Shown: positions 21,773-30,179, numbered from the stretch's first letter. The stretch is DNA of 37,874 nt from an uncultured Pseudomonadota bacterium (GCA_903831455.1 CAIKXV010000057.1:1-37874), one strand, 5' to 3'. Numbers and translations are program-made. The notes: a model not told the origin generated them from the letters alone.

Positions 21773-23268
21773 GCGCGCCGCCCTCGGGCTGCCTGCTCTT
21801 TCGCGGCGGTCGGCTGATCGACGGCACCGGGGCACGTGCGCGGCTCGCCGACGTGCTGGTCGAGGACGACCGGATCGCTGCGGTGGGGGAGATATCCGGG
21901 GGGACGGGCGCACGCGTGATCGACATCGAGGGACTCGTCATCGCCCCCGGGTTCATCGACGTGCATACCCACGACGACCGCCTGCTGCTCGCGGAGCCGG
22001 CCATGGCCCCGAAGGTGAGCCAGGGCGTCACCACGGTGATCGTCGGCAACTGCGGGCTCTCGCTCGCGGGCCTGGTCACTGCCGGCCGCGCGCCCCCGCC
22101 GCTGGACCTGCTGGATCCGGCCGGCGGCGGATTCCGATTCGAGCGCTTTGCGGAGTACGTCGATGCGCTGGCCGCCCGCCCTGCGGCGACGAACGTGGCG
22201 ATGCTGGCCGGCCACAGCACGCTGCGCGTGGCGGCGATGGGCGGGCAGACCGATCGGCCCGCCAGCGCCGAGCATCGCGCCCGGATGATCGCGGCGCTGG
22301 ACGAGGCCATGGATGCCGGCGCGCTGGGGCTGTCGACCGGCACCTTCTATCCGCCGGCTGCGGCGGCCGACACCGGAGAGCTGGTCGAACTGTCGTCGCG
22401 GGTCGCCGATCGCGGCGGGCTCTACGTCACCCACATGCGCGACGAGGGCGACCGCATCGACGCGGCGATCGCCGAGACGCTGCACATCGGGCGGGCGTGT
22501 GCGATGCCGGTGGTGGTCTCGCACCACAAGGTCGCCGGCACCCGCAACCACGGGCGCACCGAGCAGACCCTTGCGACCCTTGCCGCGGCCATGGCCTGCC
22601 AGCCGGTGGGACTGGACTGCTATCCCTACAGCGCGTCCTCGACGATGCTCGATGCAGGACGGGTCGGCCTGGCGAGCCGGGTGCGCATCGCGTGGTCCGC
22701 ACCGCACCCGGAGGTGGCCGGTCGGGATCTGGACGCCGTGGCCGAGGCCTGGGGAGTGGACGTCCAGGAGGCCGTGCGGAGGCTGCAGCCGGCCGGCGCG
22801 ATCTACTTCATGATGAGCGAGGCGGATGTCCGGCGCGTGCTCTCCTTTCCGCACACCATGATCGGCTCCGACGGGTTGCCGCACGACGCGAGTCCCCACC
22901 CCCGACTCTGGGGTACCTTCCCGAGGGTGCTGGGACACTACGCGCGCGACGTGGGGCTGTTCGCGCTGGAGGAAGCCGTTCGGAAGATGACCGGGCTGCC
23001 GGCCGAGCGCTTCGGGCTGCAGGGGCGCGGGAGGCTGGACGTGGGCGCATGGGCGGACCTGACGGTGTTCGATCCCGGGTCGATCATCGACCGGGCCACC
23101 TGGGACCGACCGACCGAGCCCGCGGCGGGCATCCGCATGGTGGTGGTCAACGGGCGACCGGTGTGGCGCGACGGCGCACCCACCGGGGAACGTCCCGGCC
23201 GCTTCATTCGACGAGGCCTGGCGGCCGGTGCACGGCGCGAGTCCGTGCCGGTCGCGGCGCGGGCCTGA
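21769..23268 (+). CDS. D-aminoacylase (N-acyl-D-amino-acid deacylase)
   Basis: A 499-residue amidohydrolase-superfamily zinc enzyme that hydrolyses N-acyl-D-amino acids. The ligands sit almost exactly where they do in the Alcaligenes enzyme as I recall it: His66 and His68 in GFIDVHTHDD, Cys95 in VGNCGLS, His222 in VTHMRDEGD, His252/253 in SHHK and Asp368 in IGSDGLPHD. The N-terminal small beta-domain LIDGTGARARLADVLVEDDRIAAVG and the C-terminal WADLTVFDP are typical. It begins at GTG 21769, overlapping the FAD oxidase stop (GTGA). The MaoC-like gene follows after 15 bp. The acyl and amino-acid preferences are unknown. Confidence 0.92.
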   Translation: MSAPPSGCLLFRGGRLIDGTGARARLADVLVEDDRIAAVGEISGGTGARVIDIEGLVIAPGFIDVHTHDDRLLLAEPAMAPKVSQGVTTVIVGNCGLSLAGLVTAGRAPPPLDLLDPAGGGFRFERFAEYVDALAARPAATNVAMLAGHSTLRVAAMGGQTDRPASAEHRARMIAALDEAMDAGALGLSTGTFYPPAAAADTGELVELSSRVADRGGLYVTHMRDEGDRIDAAIAETLHIGRACAMPVVVSHHKVAGTRNHGRTEQTLATLAAAMACQPVGLDCYPYSASSTMLDAGRVGLASRVRIAWSAPHPEVAGRDLDAVAEAWGVDVQEAVRRLQPAGAIYFMMSEADVRRVLSFPHTMIGSDGLPHDASPHPRLWGTFPRVLGHYARDVGLFALEEAVRKMTGLPAERFGLQGRGRLDVGAWADLTVFDPGSIIDRATWDRPTEPAAGIRMVVVNGRPVWRDGAPTGERPGRFIRRGLAAGARRESVPVAARA

Positions 23269-23283
23269 ACGGGAGGGAACAGC

Positions 23284-23781
23284 GTGTCGGAGCGCACGGA
23301 CGTGGCGGCGGCGGAGCCGTTGTATTTCGAGGACATGCAGGTCGGTCGCCACTTCAACACGGGCAGCATCGTCCTCGAGGAAGCCCGGATGATCGAATTC
23401 GCCCGCGAGTTCGATCCGCAACCCATGCACACCGATCCCGAGGCGGCCGGGCGATCGATCTTCGGGGGGCTGATCGGCAGCGGCTGGTACACCGCTGCGC
23501 TGACCATGCGCCTGGTCATCGGTGGCGAAATGAAGCCGGACGAGCGCGGCCGCGTCGGTCTTGGCATCGAACTGCTGCGCTGGCCCACGCCCACCCGCCC
23601 GGGGGACGTCCTGACCGCGGTGACCGAGGTACTGGAGGCCAGGCCGTCCGCCTCGCGTCCCGACCGGGGCATCGTCAAGTTGCGCACCCTGACCTACAAC
23701 CAGCGGCGCGAGGTGATGCAGGAACTCGTGGCCAACGTGCTCGTGCCCAGGCGGCCTGCGGGCGACCCGCCCGGCGCCTGA
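23284..23781 (+). CDS. MaoC-like hot-dog hydratase
   Basis: A 165-residue single hot-dog domain protein. The R-specific hydratase signature is present in FAREFDPQPMHTD with Asp44 and His49, and FGGLIGSGWYTAAL contacts the substrate tunnel. Such enzymes add or remove water on enoyl-CoA or related thioesters; some have non-CoA substrates. GTG 23284 follows GGGAGGGAAC, a strong ribosome binding site. It is the last gene of the three-gene operon and is followed by a GC-rich hairpin at 23794. A combination with D-aminoacylase is unusual and its substrate is not clear. Confidence 0.9.
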   Translation: MSERTDVAAAEPLYFEDMQVGRHFNTGSIVLEEARMIEFAREFDPQPMHTDPEAAGRSIFGGLIGSGWYTAALTMRLVIGGEMKPDERGRVGLGIELLRWPTPTRPGDVLTAVTEVLEARPSASRPDRGIVKLRTLTYNQRREVMQELVANVLVPRRPAGDPPGA

Positions 23782-24150
23782 GGCGCTTCGGTTCGCGGCG
23801 CAGGGCGCCGCGGGATTTCGGTCGGGTGCCCGGTCGCAGGCCGTCCGCACGGGCGATCGGCGTCCGCCCCGTGTCACCCGGGCAACAGATCCCGTCCTGC
23901 AGGCCGTTCGCGCCGGTCATCGACCCTACAGAACCCGACCGGACAGCCGTTACTCCTGTCGGGCGGCGAGTGCTGCCCGCAGGCCGACCCGCGGGGCCAG
24001 CCGGATGCAGGCGAGGATCCGCTCGCGCGGGCCTGCGCCGCCCCCGGTCCGCACCCGCGGGGCACGGCCTGCGCTCCGTTCGCCCGGGCGGGGCCGCACG
24101 CCTGCCGCAGCAGTCCGTGCGGCACCCTCGCTCTCCGCCGAGTCTCCGCC
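23782..24150. other. 369-bp intergenic region
   Basis: Apart from the hairpin at 23794-23812, I see no convincing gene here. The frames are open on both strands because of high GC, but they lack conserved-looking protein sequence. Short T/A-bearing stretches (for example CCTACAGAACC near 23924) could hold the cyclase promoter, but no clear -35/-10 pair is visible. Confidence 0.5.
23794..23812 (+). terminator. Hairpin after the MaoC gene
   Basis: CGCGGCGC (23794-23801) pairs perfectly with GCGCCGCG (23805-23812) around AGG, 12 bp after the stop codon. ATTT follows three bases later rather than a full T-tract, so termination strength is uncertain. Confidence 0.45.
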
Positions 24151-25155
24151 ATGCCCGACATCCCGCTCCCCCGACTCCCGGTCGAGCCGAAGAACGTGCC
24201 CGACACGCGCCCGTGGTTGACCGTGCTGGTGGCGGACGTGAGCGACCGGTCCGCGCTGTTCGCGCAACTCGGCGACCAGAAGGCCAAGGCCGCGATTGCC
24301 CGCTGCCTCTCGCAGGTCACGCGTGTCCCGCCCCGCTTTGGCGGTCGGATCGTACGCGCCACCGGCGACGCGCTGATGTGCGTGTTCGCCGAGCCCGGCT
24401 CGGCCGCGCTGGCTGCCGGCCGGATGCAGGCCCAGGCGGCCGATCCCGACGACCCGCGCCTCGGTCTTCACATCGGCATCCACCACGGACCGGTGACCGC
24501 CGACGGGATCGACCTGTTCGGGGACACCGTGAATGCGGCCAGCTACCTCACGGCGGTGGCCGACGTCGGCGAGATCGTTGCGAGCCAGGGGGTCGTGGAT
24601 GCGATGGCGCCGGCGATGCGCAGCCTCGCCGGCCCCCTGTCGCGGGTCGTCCTGAAGGGCACGCCGGGGGAGACCACGATCTACCGCATCCAGTGGTCGG
24701 AGGCCGACGCGCTGGTCACCCACCCGCGCCCGCTGGCGCCGGTGCGCGTGGACCCCGATCCGGGCGCGCTGCTGCTCGAGTGGGGAGGAAACATCCGGGT
24801 GGTCGATGCGGCGCGCCCGGTGGTGCGGATCGGGCGTGCCCCGGGCAACGACCTGGTGATCGATCGACCGAACGTGTCGCGCGAGCACGCGCTGGTCGTG
24901 CTGCGACGGCTGCGCTTCCACGTGATCGATCGCAGCGTGAACGGCAGCTGGCTGGTGGCCGGCGACGGGGCGATCAGCGAACTGCTGCGCAGCGAGGCCG
25001 CGCTGCCCGGCGCGGGCCTGCTGTGGGTCGGGTCGCGTCCGGGCAGCGAGACGGGGCACTGCGTGCGGCTGCGCATGGACCGCCGCTCGGCCTTCCGACC
25101 GCGCGCAGCCGAGCCTTCGCCGGTCCGCGCGGTCCGCGAGGTCACGGTGCGCTGA
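24151..25155 (+). CDS. Class III adenylate/guanylate cyclase-like domain fused to FHA domain
   Basis: A 334-residue cytoplasmic signalling protein. The cyclase homology domain (about 20-190) has the first metal Asp29 (VLVADVSD), the second Asp73 (RATGDALMCVF), LHIGIHHGPV and GDTVNAASYL. Asn128 is present, but the Arg normally four residues later, which stabilises the transition state (VNxAAR), is Tyr132. The domain may therefore be weak, inactive or a ligand sensor. A C-terminal FHA domain (about 220-300) has RIGRAPGNDLVI, NVSREHALV and DRSVNGSWL, the expected GR, SxxH and NG residues for phosphothreonine binding. No ribosome binding site precedes ATG 24151; GTG 24196 is an alternative. No Ser/Thr kinase or phosphatase gene is nearby. 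It is convergent with the MmgE/PrpD gene. Confidence 0.88.
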   Translation: MPDIPLPRLPVEPKNVPDTRPWLTVLVADVSDRSALFAQLGDQKAKAAIARCLSQVTRVPPRFGGRIVRATGDALMCVFAEPGSAALAAGRMQAQAADPDDPRLGLHIGIHHGPVTADGIDLFGDTVNAASYLTAVADVGEIVASQGVVDAMAPAMRSLAGPLSRVVLKGTPGETTIYRIQWSEADALVTHPRPLAPVRVDPDPGALLLEWGGNIRVVDAARPVVRIGRAPGNDLVIDRPNVSREHALVVLRRLRFHVIDRSVNGSWLVAGDGAISELLRSEAALPGAGLLWVGSRPGSETGHCVRLRMDRRSAFRPRAAEPSPVRAVREVTVR

Positions 25156-25197
25156 TCGGCCCGGTCGATCGGCGCACACGAACGGCTCCGAGGGCGA

Positions 25198-26556
25198 TCA
25201 GGTCGCCGCGGCGGCCCTGGCGACCTCGTCGGCGCGAGCGAGCTCGCCCACCTTCCACGCCAGGCCGACCAGTCGGTCGATCTGGGCGGACGGGAGGATG
25301 TCCTGGGCGAGGCCCCGGAACTTGCGCTCGATGTCCGCATCCGAGAGCGGACGAGCCAGGCTGCCGATCGCGTTGTCGACGCGACAGGTGAGCACGCGAC
25401 CGTCGCGCAGGCGGATATCCACCTCGGTCTGGTCCTCGTGCATCGAGTCGTCGATCGTCGCGGTGACCCGGTCGCGCAGCGCGACCACCTTCGGGTCGCG
25501 GACCACGGAATCGCTGTATTCGCGCTCGCCGGCCGCCCCGTGGATGATGCCCACGGCCGCGGAGTGGTAGACGCTGAACTTGCCTTCGAGGCCGGTGCGC
25601 GGCGTCTTCTTGCCGGTCAGTTCGATCACCAGCGGATGGACGCGTGCCTCGATCGATTCGATCTCCTCGCCCGTGAGGCCGTGGGCCTCGCGCAACTGGA
25701 CGCAGGCATCGATGATCGGGTGGATCACGATGCCGCAGGCGAACGGCTTGTAGGTGTTGATGTCGATCTCCCAGCTCTCGCCCAGTCCCGAGGTGATCTG
25801 GGTCGGGTCGAAGCGGGTGGACATCACGTGCGCGAAGCCGCGCGGGGCCTCGATGCCGCGATCCGAGCTGGTGAATCCCTGTGCGCCCAGCAGCGCCGCC
25901 ATGAGGCCGTTGCGCGCGGCGTTGCCCGGATGGAAGGGCTTGCACATCGTGCCGAACATCTCGCGAAGTCCGGAGGACTGGGTGGCCGCGATGCCCAGCG
26001 CCCAGGTCATGCGCTGCTCGTCCAGGCCGAGCAGTCGGCCGCAGGCCGCGGCCGCGCCGAAGACGCCGGCGGTGCCGGTGATGTGCCAGCCGCGGTCGTA
26101 GTGGTCCGGGTAGACCGAGTTCCCGATGCGGCACTCGACCTCGACCCCCAGCGTGAGCGCATGGATGAACTGCTCGCCGGTCACCGGCCGGTGCTCCGCG
26201 AGGGCGAGGATGGCCGAGCACACCGGCCCCGCGGGGTGAATGATCGTCTTCAGGTGCGTGTCGTCGAAGTCGAACATGTGCGAACTGATGCCGTTGAGCA
26301 GCGCGGCGTGCAGGATGTCGAGCCGCTCGCTTCGTCCGAGCACCGTGGCCTGCGCGGGGCCCGCCATCGGCGAGAGGGCGGCGATCGCGATGTCCATGGC
26401 CTCGTGACGGGCGCCTCCGACCGCGCAGCCGAGCCAGTTCACGAAGGTGCGCGTCGCGTGGTGGCGGGTCGGCCCTGGAACGTCCGAGGGCTGGGAGGCG
26501 GTGACGAAGCGGGCGAGGGTGCGGGTGACTTCGGCGGGCTGCGCGGCGTTGCTCAT
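25198..26556 (-). CDS. MmgE/PrpD-family protein
   Basis: A 452-residue protein of the 2-methylcitrate dehydratase/iminodisuccinate epimerase/cis-aconitate decarboxylase fold. Family segments include FVNWLGCAVGGARHEAMD, HMFDFDDTHLKTIIHPAGPV, GWHITGTAGVFGAAAACGRLLGL counterparts and the C-terminal lid region. True PrpD cannot be claimed: no prpB/prpC genes are present. In Burkholderiales many MmgE/PrpD paralogues sit beside Bug genes and act on unknown carboxylates. ATG 26556 follows GGAGACC. It lies at the end of the long leftward gene series, 168 bp after the VOC gene and behind a terminator, so it probably has its own promoter. Confidence 0.88.
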   Translation of the reverse strand: MSNAAQPAEVTRTLARFVTASQPSDVPGPTRHHATRTFVNWLGCAVGGARHEAMDIAIAALSPMAGPAQATVLGRSERLDILHAALLNGISSHMFDFDDTHLKTIIHPAGPVCSAILALAEHRPVTGEQFIHALTLGVEVECRIGNSVYPDHYDRGWHITGTAGVFGAAAACGRLLGLDEQRMTWALGIAATQSSGLREMFGTMCKPFHPGNAARNGLMAALLGAQGFTSSDRGIEAPRGFAHVMSTRFDPTQITSGLGESWEIDINTYKPFACGIVIHPIIDACVQLREAHGLTGEEIESIEARVHPLVIELTGKKTPRTGLEGKFSVYHSAAVGIIHGAAGEREYSDSVVRDPKVVALRDRVTATIDDSMHEDQTEVDIRLRDGRVLTCRVDNAIGSLARPLSDADIERKFRGLAQDILPSAQIDRLVGLAWKVGELARADEVARAAAAT

Positions 26557-26617
26557 CGCGGTCTCCAGGGACGTTTCCGGCCGGCGCGGCCGGAGCGCCG
26601 CGCAGGTCGCGGGGCGC

Positions 26618-26648
26618 AAAAAAGCCGCGATTCTACCGAACCGCGGCT
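26618..26648 (-). terminator. Rho-independent terminator after the VOC gene
   Basis: Read leftward, AGCCGCG (26648-26642) pairs with CGCGGCT (26629-26623), and six T residues follow (26623-26618, the first of which closes the stem). It is the clearest intrinsic terminator in the window, 76 bp after the VOC stop. Its loop contains TAGAAT (26635-26630), which looks like a -10 element for the downstream MmgE/PrpD gene. Confidence 0.75.
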
Positions 26649-26724
26649 CCGGGGTGAGTCACCGCCTCCGCGCCCGGGCGCGAGGGCTGCGCGCGAACCG
26701 TCGCGATCCGCGGGCAGCGCCGCT

Positions 26725-27213
26725 TCAGGCCGCGGCCTTGGCCTTCGCCTTCGCCTGGTCCGGGAACTGGGACACGGACATCGTGCCCTCGGGCACGCCG
26801 TCCTCGACCGATTCGCCGGGCGGGAAGTTCAGTTCGATCTTGTTGCCGACCGGGTCGACCGCGAACAGCTGGTAGCCGGCGTTCTTGACGTTCTGCTCCT
26901 CGTAGGGAACGCCCATCTCCTTGAAGCGACGTCGGTACTCGTTGACGTTGGAGACCCAGTAGGCGGTGTGGTCGTAGCCGCAGCGGGAGTGATCGATGCC
27001 CGCCCAGTCCTCGGGGAATCGCACCACCACGTGGATCAGCGGATGGTCGCCGTCGTAGAGCCAGATGCCGCGCGAGGCGAAAGGCGGCCGGTAGCCGATC
27101 TTGAAGCCGAACAGCCGGCCGTAGAACTCCTCGATCTTCGGCAGGTCGGACTCGCGGCAGCCGAAGTTGATGTGGTGGATGTTGACTGCGCGATTGTTGC
27201 CGGGACTCTCCAC
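26725..27213 (-). CDS. VOC-superfamily (glyoxalase/dioxygenase-like) protein
   Basis: A 162-residue protein with two beta-alpha-beta-beta-beta units. Candidate metal ligands are His13/14 (IHHINFGC), His82 (YDHTAYWV) and Glu127 (GNKIELNF), the usual pattern of glyoxalase I and related lyases or dioxygenases. FAVDPVGNKIEL is a typical family stretch. The C-terminus ends in an Ala/Lys-rich tail (AKAKAKAAA) that is probably disordered. GTG 27213 follows GGGGAGG. It lies 82 bp downstream of a Bug gene on the same strand and may handle the same compound; the substrate is unknown. Confidence 0.88.
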   Translation of the reverse strand: MESPGNNRAVNIHHINFGCRESDLPKIEEFYGRLFGFKIGYRPPFASRGIWLYDGDHPLIHVVVRFPEDWAGIDHSRCGYDHTAYWVSNVNEYRRRFKEMGVPYEEQNVKNAGYQLFAVDPVGNKIELNFPPGESVEDGVPEGTMSVSQFPDQAKAKAKAAA

Positions 27214-27295
27214 GTCTGCCTCCCCTGTCGATGTGGCGTGCGCCTGATGGCGTCGAAGCCGGACCCGTGCACTCTACTCCCGTGCGGGCCGCGGC

Positions 27296-28297
27296 TCAAT
27301 CGACCTTGATGCGGGCGGCGCGCACGACCTTGGCGAGCTTGTCGATCTCGTTCCGGATGAGCGTGCCGAACTGCTCCGGGCTGCTCGCGACGATTTCCGC
27401 CCCCACCGCGCCCAAGCGCTCGCGCGTGTCCGCGAGCTGGAGGATGCGCGCGAGTTCGCCGTTCAGGCGCATCACCAGGTCGCGCGGCGTGCCTGCCGGC
27501 ATCAGCATGCCGTTCCAGGAATTGTTGGAGTAGCCGGGCAGGCCGGACTCGGCCACCGTCGGCACGTCGGGCAGCACGGGCGTGCGGGTGGCCGTGCTGA
27601 CCGCCAGCGCCCTCAGCCGACCGCTGCGCACGTGCGGGGTCGCGCTGATCGTGTTCTCGAACAGCATCGAGATCTGGCCCCCGAGCAGGTCGGCCAGCGC
27701 CGGGGCCGCGCTCTTGTAGGGCACGTGCACCATGTCCAGCCCGGCCATCTGGCGGAACATCTCGCCCGAGATGTGCCCGAGGCCGCCGGAGCCCGAGGAT
27801 CCGAAGGTCAGCTCGCCGGGGCGCTTGCGTGCGAGCGCGATCAGTTCGCGCACCGACTTCACCGGCAGCGAAGGGTGAACCACCAGTACGGCCGGCGAGT
27901 TGGTGAGGTGCATCACGGGCGCGAAGTCGCGCACCATGTCGAACGGCAGCCGGTAGAGGGTCGGGTTGACCGCGATCGTGCCCACGGTGGCGATCACCCA
28001 GGTGTAACCGTCGGCGGGCGCCTTGACCGCCTGCTCCATGCCGATGTTGCCGTTGGCACCCGCGCGGTTCTCGATGACGATCTGCTGTCCCCACGACTCG
28101 GTGATCTTCTGGGCGAGCAGGCGAGCGGTCTGGTCGGTCGGGCCTCCGGGCGCGAAGGGCACGATGAACCGCACGGGCTTGATCGGCCAGGCCGGCTGGG
28201 CCAGCAGCACGGTTGGCGCGGCGGCCAGCGCGACCAGCACGCCGACGCGGGCAAGGGCCGAGGGACGGACCCGGGACAGGGGCATGGGCAGGGGCAT
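27296..28297 (-). CDS. Bug/TctC-family periplasmic binding protein
   Basis: A 333-residue receptor with a signal peptide (VGVLVALAAAPTVLLAQPAW) and the family motifs VRFIVPFAPGGPTDQTARLL, VIENRAGANGNIG, DGYTWVIATVGTIAVNPTLY and HVPYKSAAPALADLL. It should capture a carboxylate in the periplasm. ATG 28297 follows GGAGGAG, a strong ribosome binding site. Its leader contains TACAGT (28354-28349) flanked by GCGC, a likely -10. It is clearly different in sequence from the Bug proteins at 31079 and 36097. It may be co-transcribed with the VOC gene. Confidence 0.92.
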   Translation of the reverse strand: MPLPMPLSRVRPSALARVGVLVALAAAPTVLLAQPAWPIKPVRFIVPFAPGGPTDQTARLLAQKITESWGQQIVIENRAGANGNIGMEQAVKAPADGYTWVIATVGTIAVNPTLYRLPFDMVRDFAPVMHLTNSPAVLVVHPSLPVKSVRELIALARKRPGELTFGSSGSGGLGHISGEMFRQMAGLDMVHVPYKSAAPALADLLGGQISMLFENTISATPHVRSGRLRALAVSTATRTPVLPDVPTVAESGLPGYSNNSWNGMLMPAGTPRDLVMRLNGELARILQLADTRERLGAVGAEIVASSPEQFGTLIRNEIDKLAKVVRAARIKVD

Positions 28298-28348
28298 GTC
28301 GACACTCCTCCGGACAGGGTCGGGCTTCGTGCAGCCCGGTCGCCGCGC

Positions 28349-28354
28349 ACTGTA
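28349..28354 (-). promoter_or_regulatory. -10-like TACAGT for the Bug gene at 27296
   Basis: Leftward, GCGCTACAGTGCGCGG occurs 52 bp before the start codon in a 144-bp gap. The hexamer with GCGCG discriminator resembles those at 37218 and 20315. No -35 is recognisable. Confidence 0.4.
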
Positions 28355-28441
28355 GCGCGCCTGCGGCCCGGAGGGGAGCGGGCGAACTCCGCGGGGCCGC
28401 CCGCCCACGCGCCGGCGCCGCGCCGCGGCCGCGAGACGCGT

Positions 28442-29140
28442 TCAGCGCGGCGTGAAGCCTGCCCGCTCGATCTCTGCGCGACCCTCCGGCGAGGCCAGCA
28501 CGTCGAGCACCGCCTGGCCGAAGGCGCGATTGCCCTTCGCCGCCAGCCCGGCGCCGTACGCGGTGATGACCTGCAACGAGCCGGGCATCTCGGCGATCAG
28601 CGTGATGGTCGGGATCGGCCGGATCTCGCTGATCTGGGTCACCCCGATCGAGCCGGCCAGCCGTTGCTCGCCCAGCCAGGTCATCGAGACGTTGCCGTTG
28701 GGAAAGTGGCGGATCCGGTCGGCGAGTTCGTCGCGCAGACCCAGTCGACGCAGCGCGTCGTCGCAATGGCGCCCGGCGGAGGCGATCTGCGGGTCGGGAT
28801 AGACGACCAGGCTCGCGGCCCTCATCGCGGCGGCGAAGGCCTGCTCGGTGGAGACGTCCGGCGCAGGATGGCCGAGCGGTACCACCACGCCCATGCCGAC
28901 CTCGCCCAGCGTGCGTTGCGAGCCGGGCACGATCCACCCCGAGCCGGCCAGTTCGTCGAGCATCGCGGGCGTCAGCAGGATCGCATCGGCGCTCTCGTCC
29001 GCGAGCACGCGCGCGCGCTGCTGCCCGACCGCGCCGAAGGTGGCGGCGACCTTCGCGCCGGTTGCGCGTTCGATGGCCGGCACGAGCGCGGTGATCACCG
29101 CCTGCATCGCCCCGGCACTGATGATGTGGACGGTACTCAT
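28442..29140 (-). CDS. ModA-like substrate-binding domain protein without signal peptide
   Basis: A 232-residue protein resembling molybdate-type periplasmic binding proteins: MSTVHIISAGAMQAVITALVPAIERATG, ADAILLTPAMLDELAGSG and a type II fold ending YGAGLAAKGNRAFGQAVLDVLASPEGRAEIERAGF. The mature-like domain starts at residue 1, so there is no export signal. It should therefore be cytoplasmic and may act as a sensor or carrier rather than a transporter receptor. No earlier start is possible without entering the dehydrogenase gene. ATG 29140 overlaps that gene's stop by one base (TGATG) and has GAGG upstream. Such proteins are frequent in Burkholderiales next to catabolic genes; the ligand is unknown. 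Confidence 0.82.
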   Translation of the reverse strand: MSTVHIISAGAMQAVITALVPAIERATGAKVAATFGAVGQQRARVLADESADAILLTPAMLDELAGSGWIVPGSQRTLGEVGMGVVVPLGHPAPDVSTEQAFAAAMRAASLVVYPDPQIASAGRHCDDALRRLGLRDELADRIRHFPNGNVSMTWLGEQRLAGSIGVTQISEIRPIPTITLIAEMPGSLQVITAYGAGLAAKGNRAFGQAVLDVLASPEGRAEIERAGFTPR

Positions 29141-30165
29141 CAGGCGGTCACCTCGTTGACGAAGCGCTCGCCCTTGAGCCAGCGCTCGACGTTGCCCAGG
29201 AAGATCTCGGCCGCGCGGCGCTCGTTGCCGTCGGAGGCCGAGGAATTGTGCGGGGTGCAGATCACGTTGGGCATGTCCCACAGCGGCGAGCTGCCCGGCA
29301 GGGGCTCCTGCTCGTACACGTCGAGGTAGGCGCCTCCGAGGTGCCCGGAGCGCAGGGCCTCGATGAGGTCGGTCTCGACCACCACCGGGCCGCGAGCGAC
29401 GTTCACCAGGCAGGCGCCACGCCGCATCAGGCCGAACCTTCGGGCATTCATGAGCCCGCGGGTCTCGGGCGTGAGCGGACAGCAGAGCATCACCCAGTCG
29501 GCGGTGGGCAGCAGGTCGTCGAGACGGGACGGGTGGACGATCTCGTCGACGACGTCGCCGTCGCGCCGCGGCGAGCGACGCACGCCGATCACTCGCAGCC
29601 CGAGCGCGCGGGCGATGGGGGCGGTGTAGCCCCCGATCGCCCCGACGCCGACCATCACCATCGTCTGGCCGCGAAGGTCGTGCGGAGCCTCGGCGTCGCG
29701 CAGCGCATGCCAGCGGTGCTCCCGCTGCGCCTGCTGCCAGCGCAGGAAGCCGCGCGAGAGCATCAGGATCGCGCCGATCACCGTCTGCGCGATCGGCTCG
29801 GCGTGGGTGCCGGCGCCGGTGGACAGCCGGATGCCGCGTGCGAGCAGTTCGTTGTAGATCGGCCGGTCGATGCCCGCGCTGGGGATCTGCAGCCAACGGA
29901 AGGCGCTCGCCTTGTCGATCGCCGAGAAGAAATGCGGACAGGCTTCGGGCACCGGCTCGTAGTGGCCCGCGTGGGACATCGAACCGAAGCGGATGTCGCG
30001 CGAGAGGAAGGCCGCATCGACACGCGCCGCAGCCTCGTCGGGCAGGTACTCGACCTTCGTGCTGATGGGCAGCAGTTCGAACGTGGTGCCGGCGGCGGCG
30101 GCGATCGCGTGCAGGCGCGACCCGTGGTCCTGGATGAAGCCGGGCGAGAGCATGATCGTGGGCAT
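29140..30165 (-). CDS. D-2-hydroxyacid dehydrogenase
   Basis: A 341-residue NAD(P)-dependent enzyme of the D-isomer-specific 2-hydroxyacid dehydrogenase family. The nucleotide-binding loop GVGAIG spans 173-178. Catalytic residues are Arg258 (NVARGPVV), Glu287 (VYEQEPLP) and His306 (TPHNSSA). After the second beta strand the sequence reads VIGVRRSP instead of an acidic residue, which points to NADP(H) preference (GhrA/glyoxylate reductase-like). It reduces a 2-oxoacid or oxidises the D-hydroxyacid. ATG 30165 follows GGAGCCC. It lies 14 bp after the lyase gene and overlaps the ModA-like gene, in one operon with the Bug gene at 31079. Confidence 0.92.
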   Translation of the reverse strand: MPTIMLSPGFIQDHGSRLHAIAAAAGTTFELLPISTKVEYLPDEAAARVDAAFLSRDIRFGSMSHAGHYEPVPEACPHFFSAIDKASAFRWLQIPSAGIDRPIYNELLARGIRLSTGAGTHAEPIAQTVIGAILMLSRGFLRWQQAQREHRWHALRDAEAPHDLRGQTMVMVGVGAIGGYTAPIARALGLRVIGVRRSPRRDGDVVDEIVHPSRLDDLLPTADWVMLCCPLTPETRGLMNARRFGLMRRGACLVNVARGPVVVETDLIEALRSGHLGGAYLDVYEQEPLPGSSPLWDMPNVICTPHNSSASDGNERRAAEIFLGNVERWLKGERFVNEVTA

Positions 30166-30179
30166 GGAGGGCTCCGGTG

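Noticed and set aside
25198-26556. 2-methylcitrate dehydratase (prpD) of a propionate pathway
   Set aside because: No prpB, prpC or acnD lies nearby, and the KKCGH lyase at 30180 is in another transcription unit, so a specific methylcitrate role is not supported.
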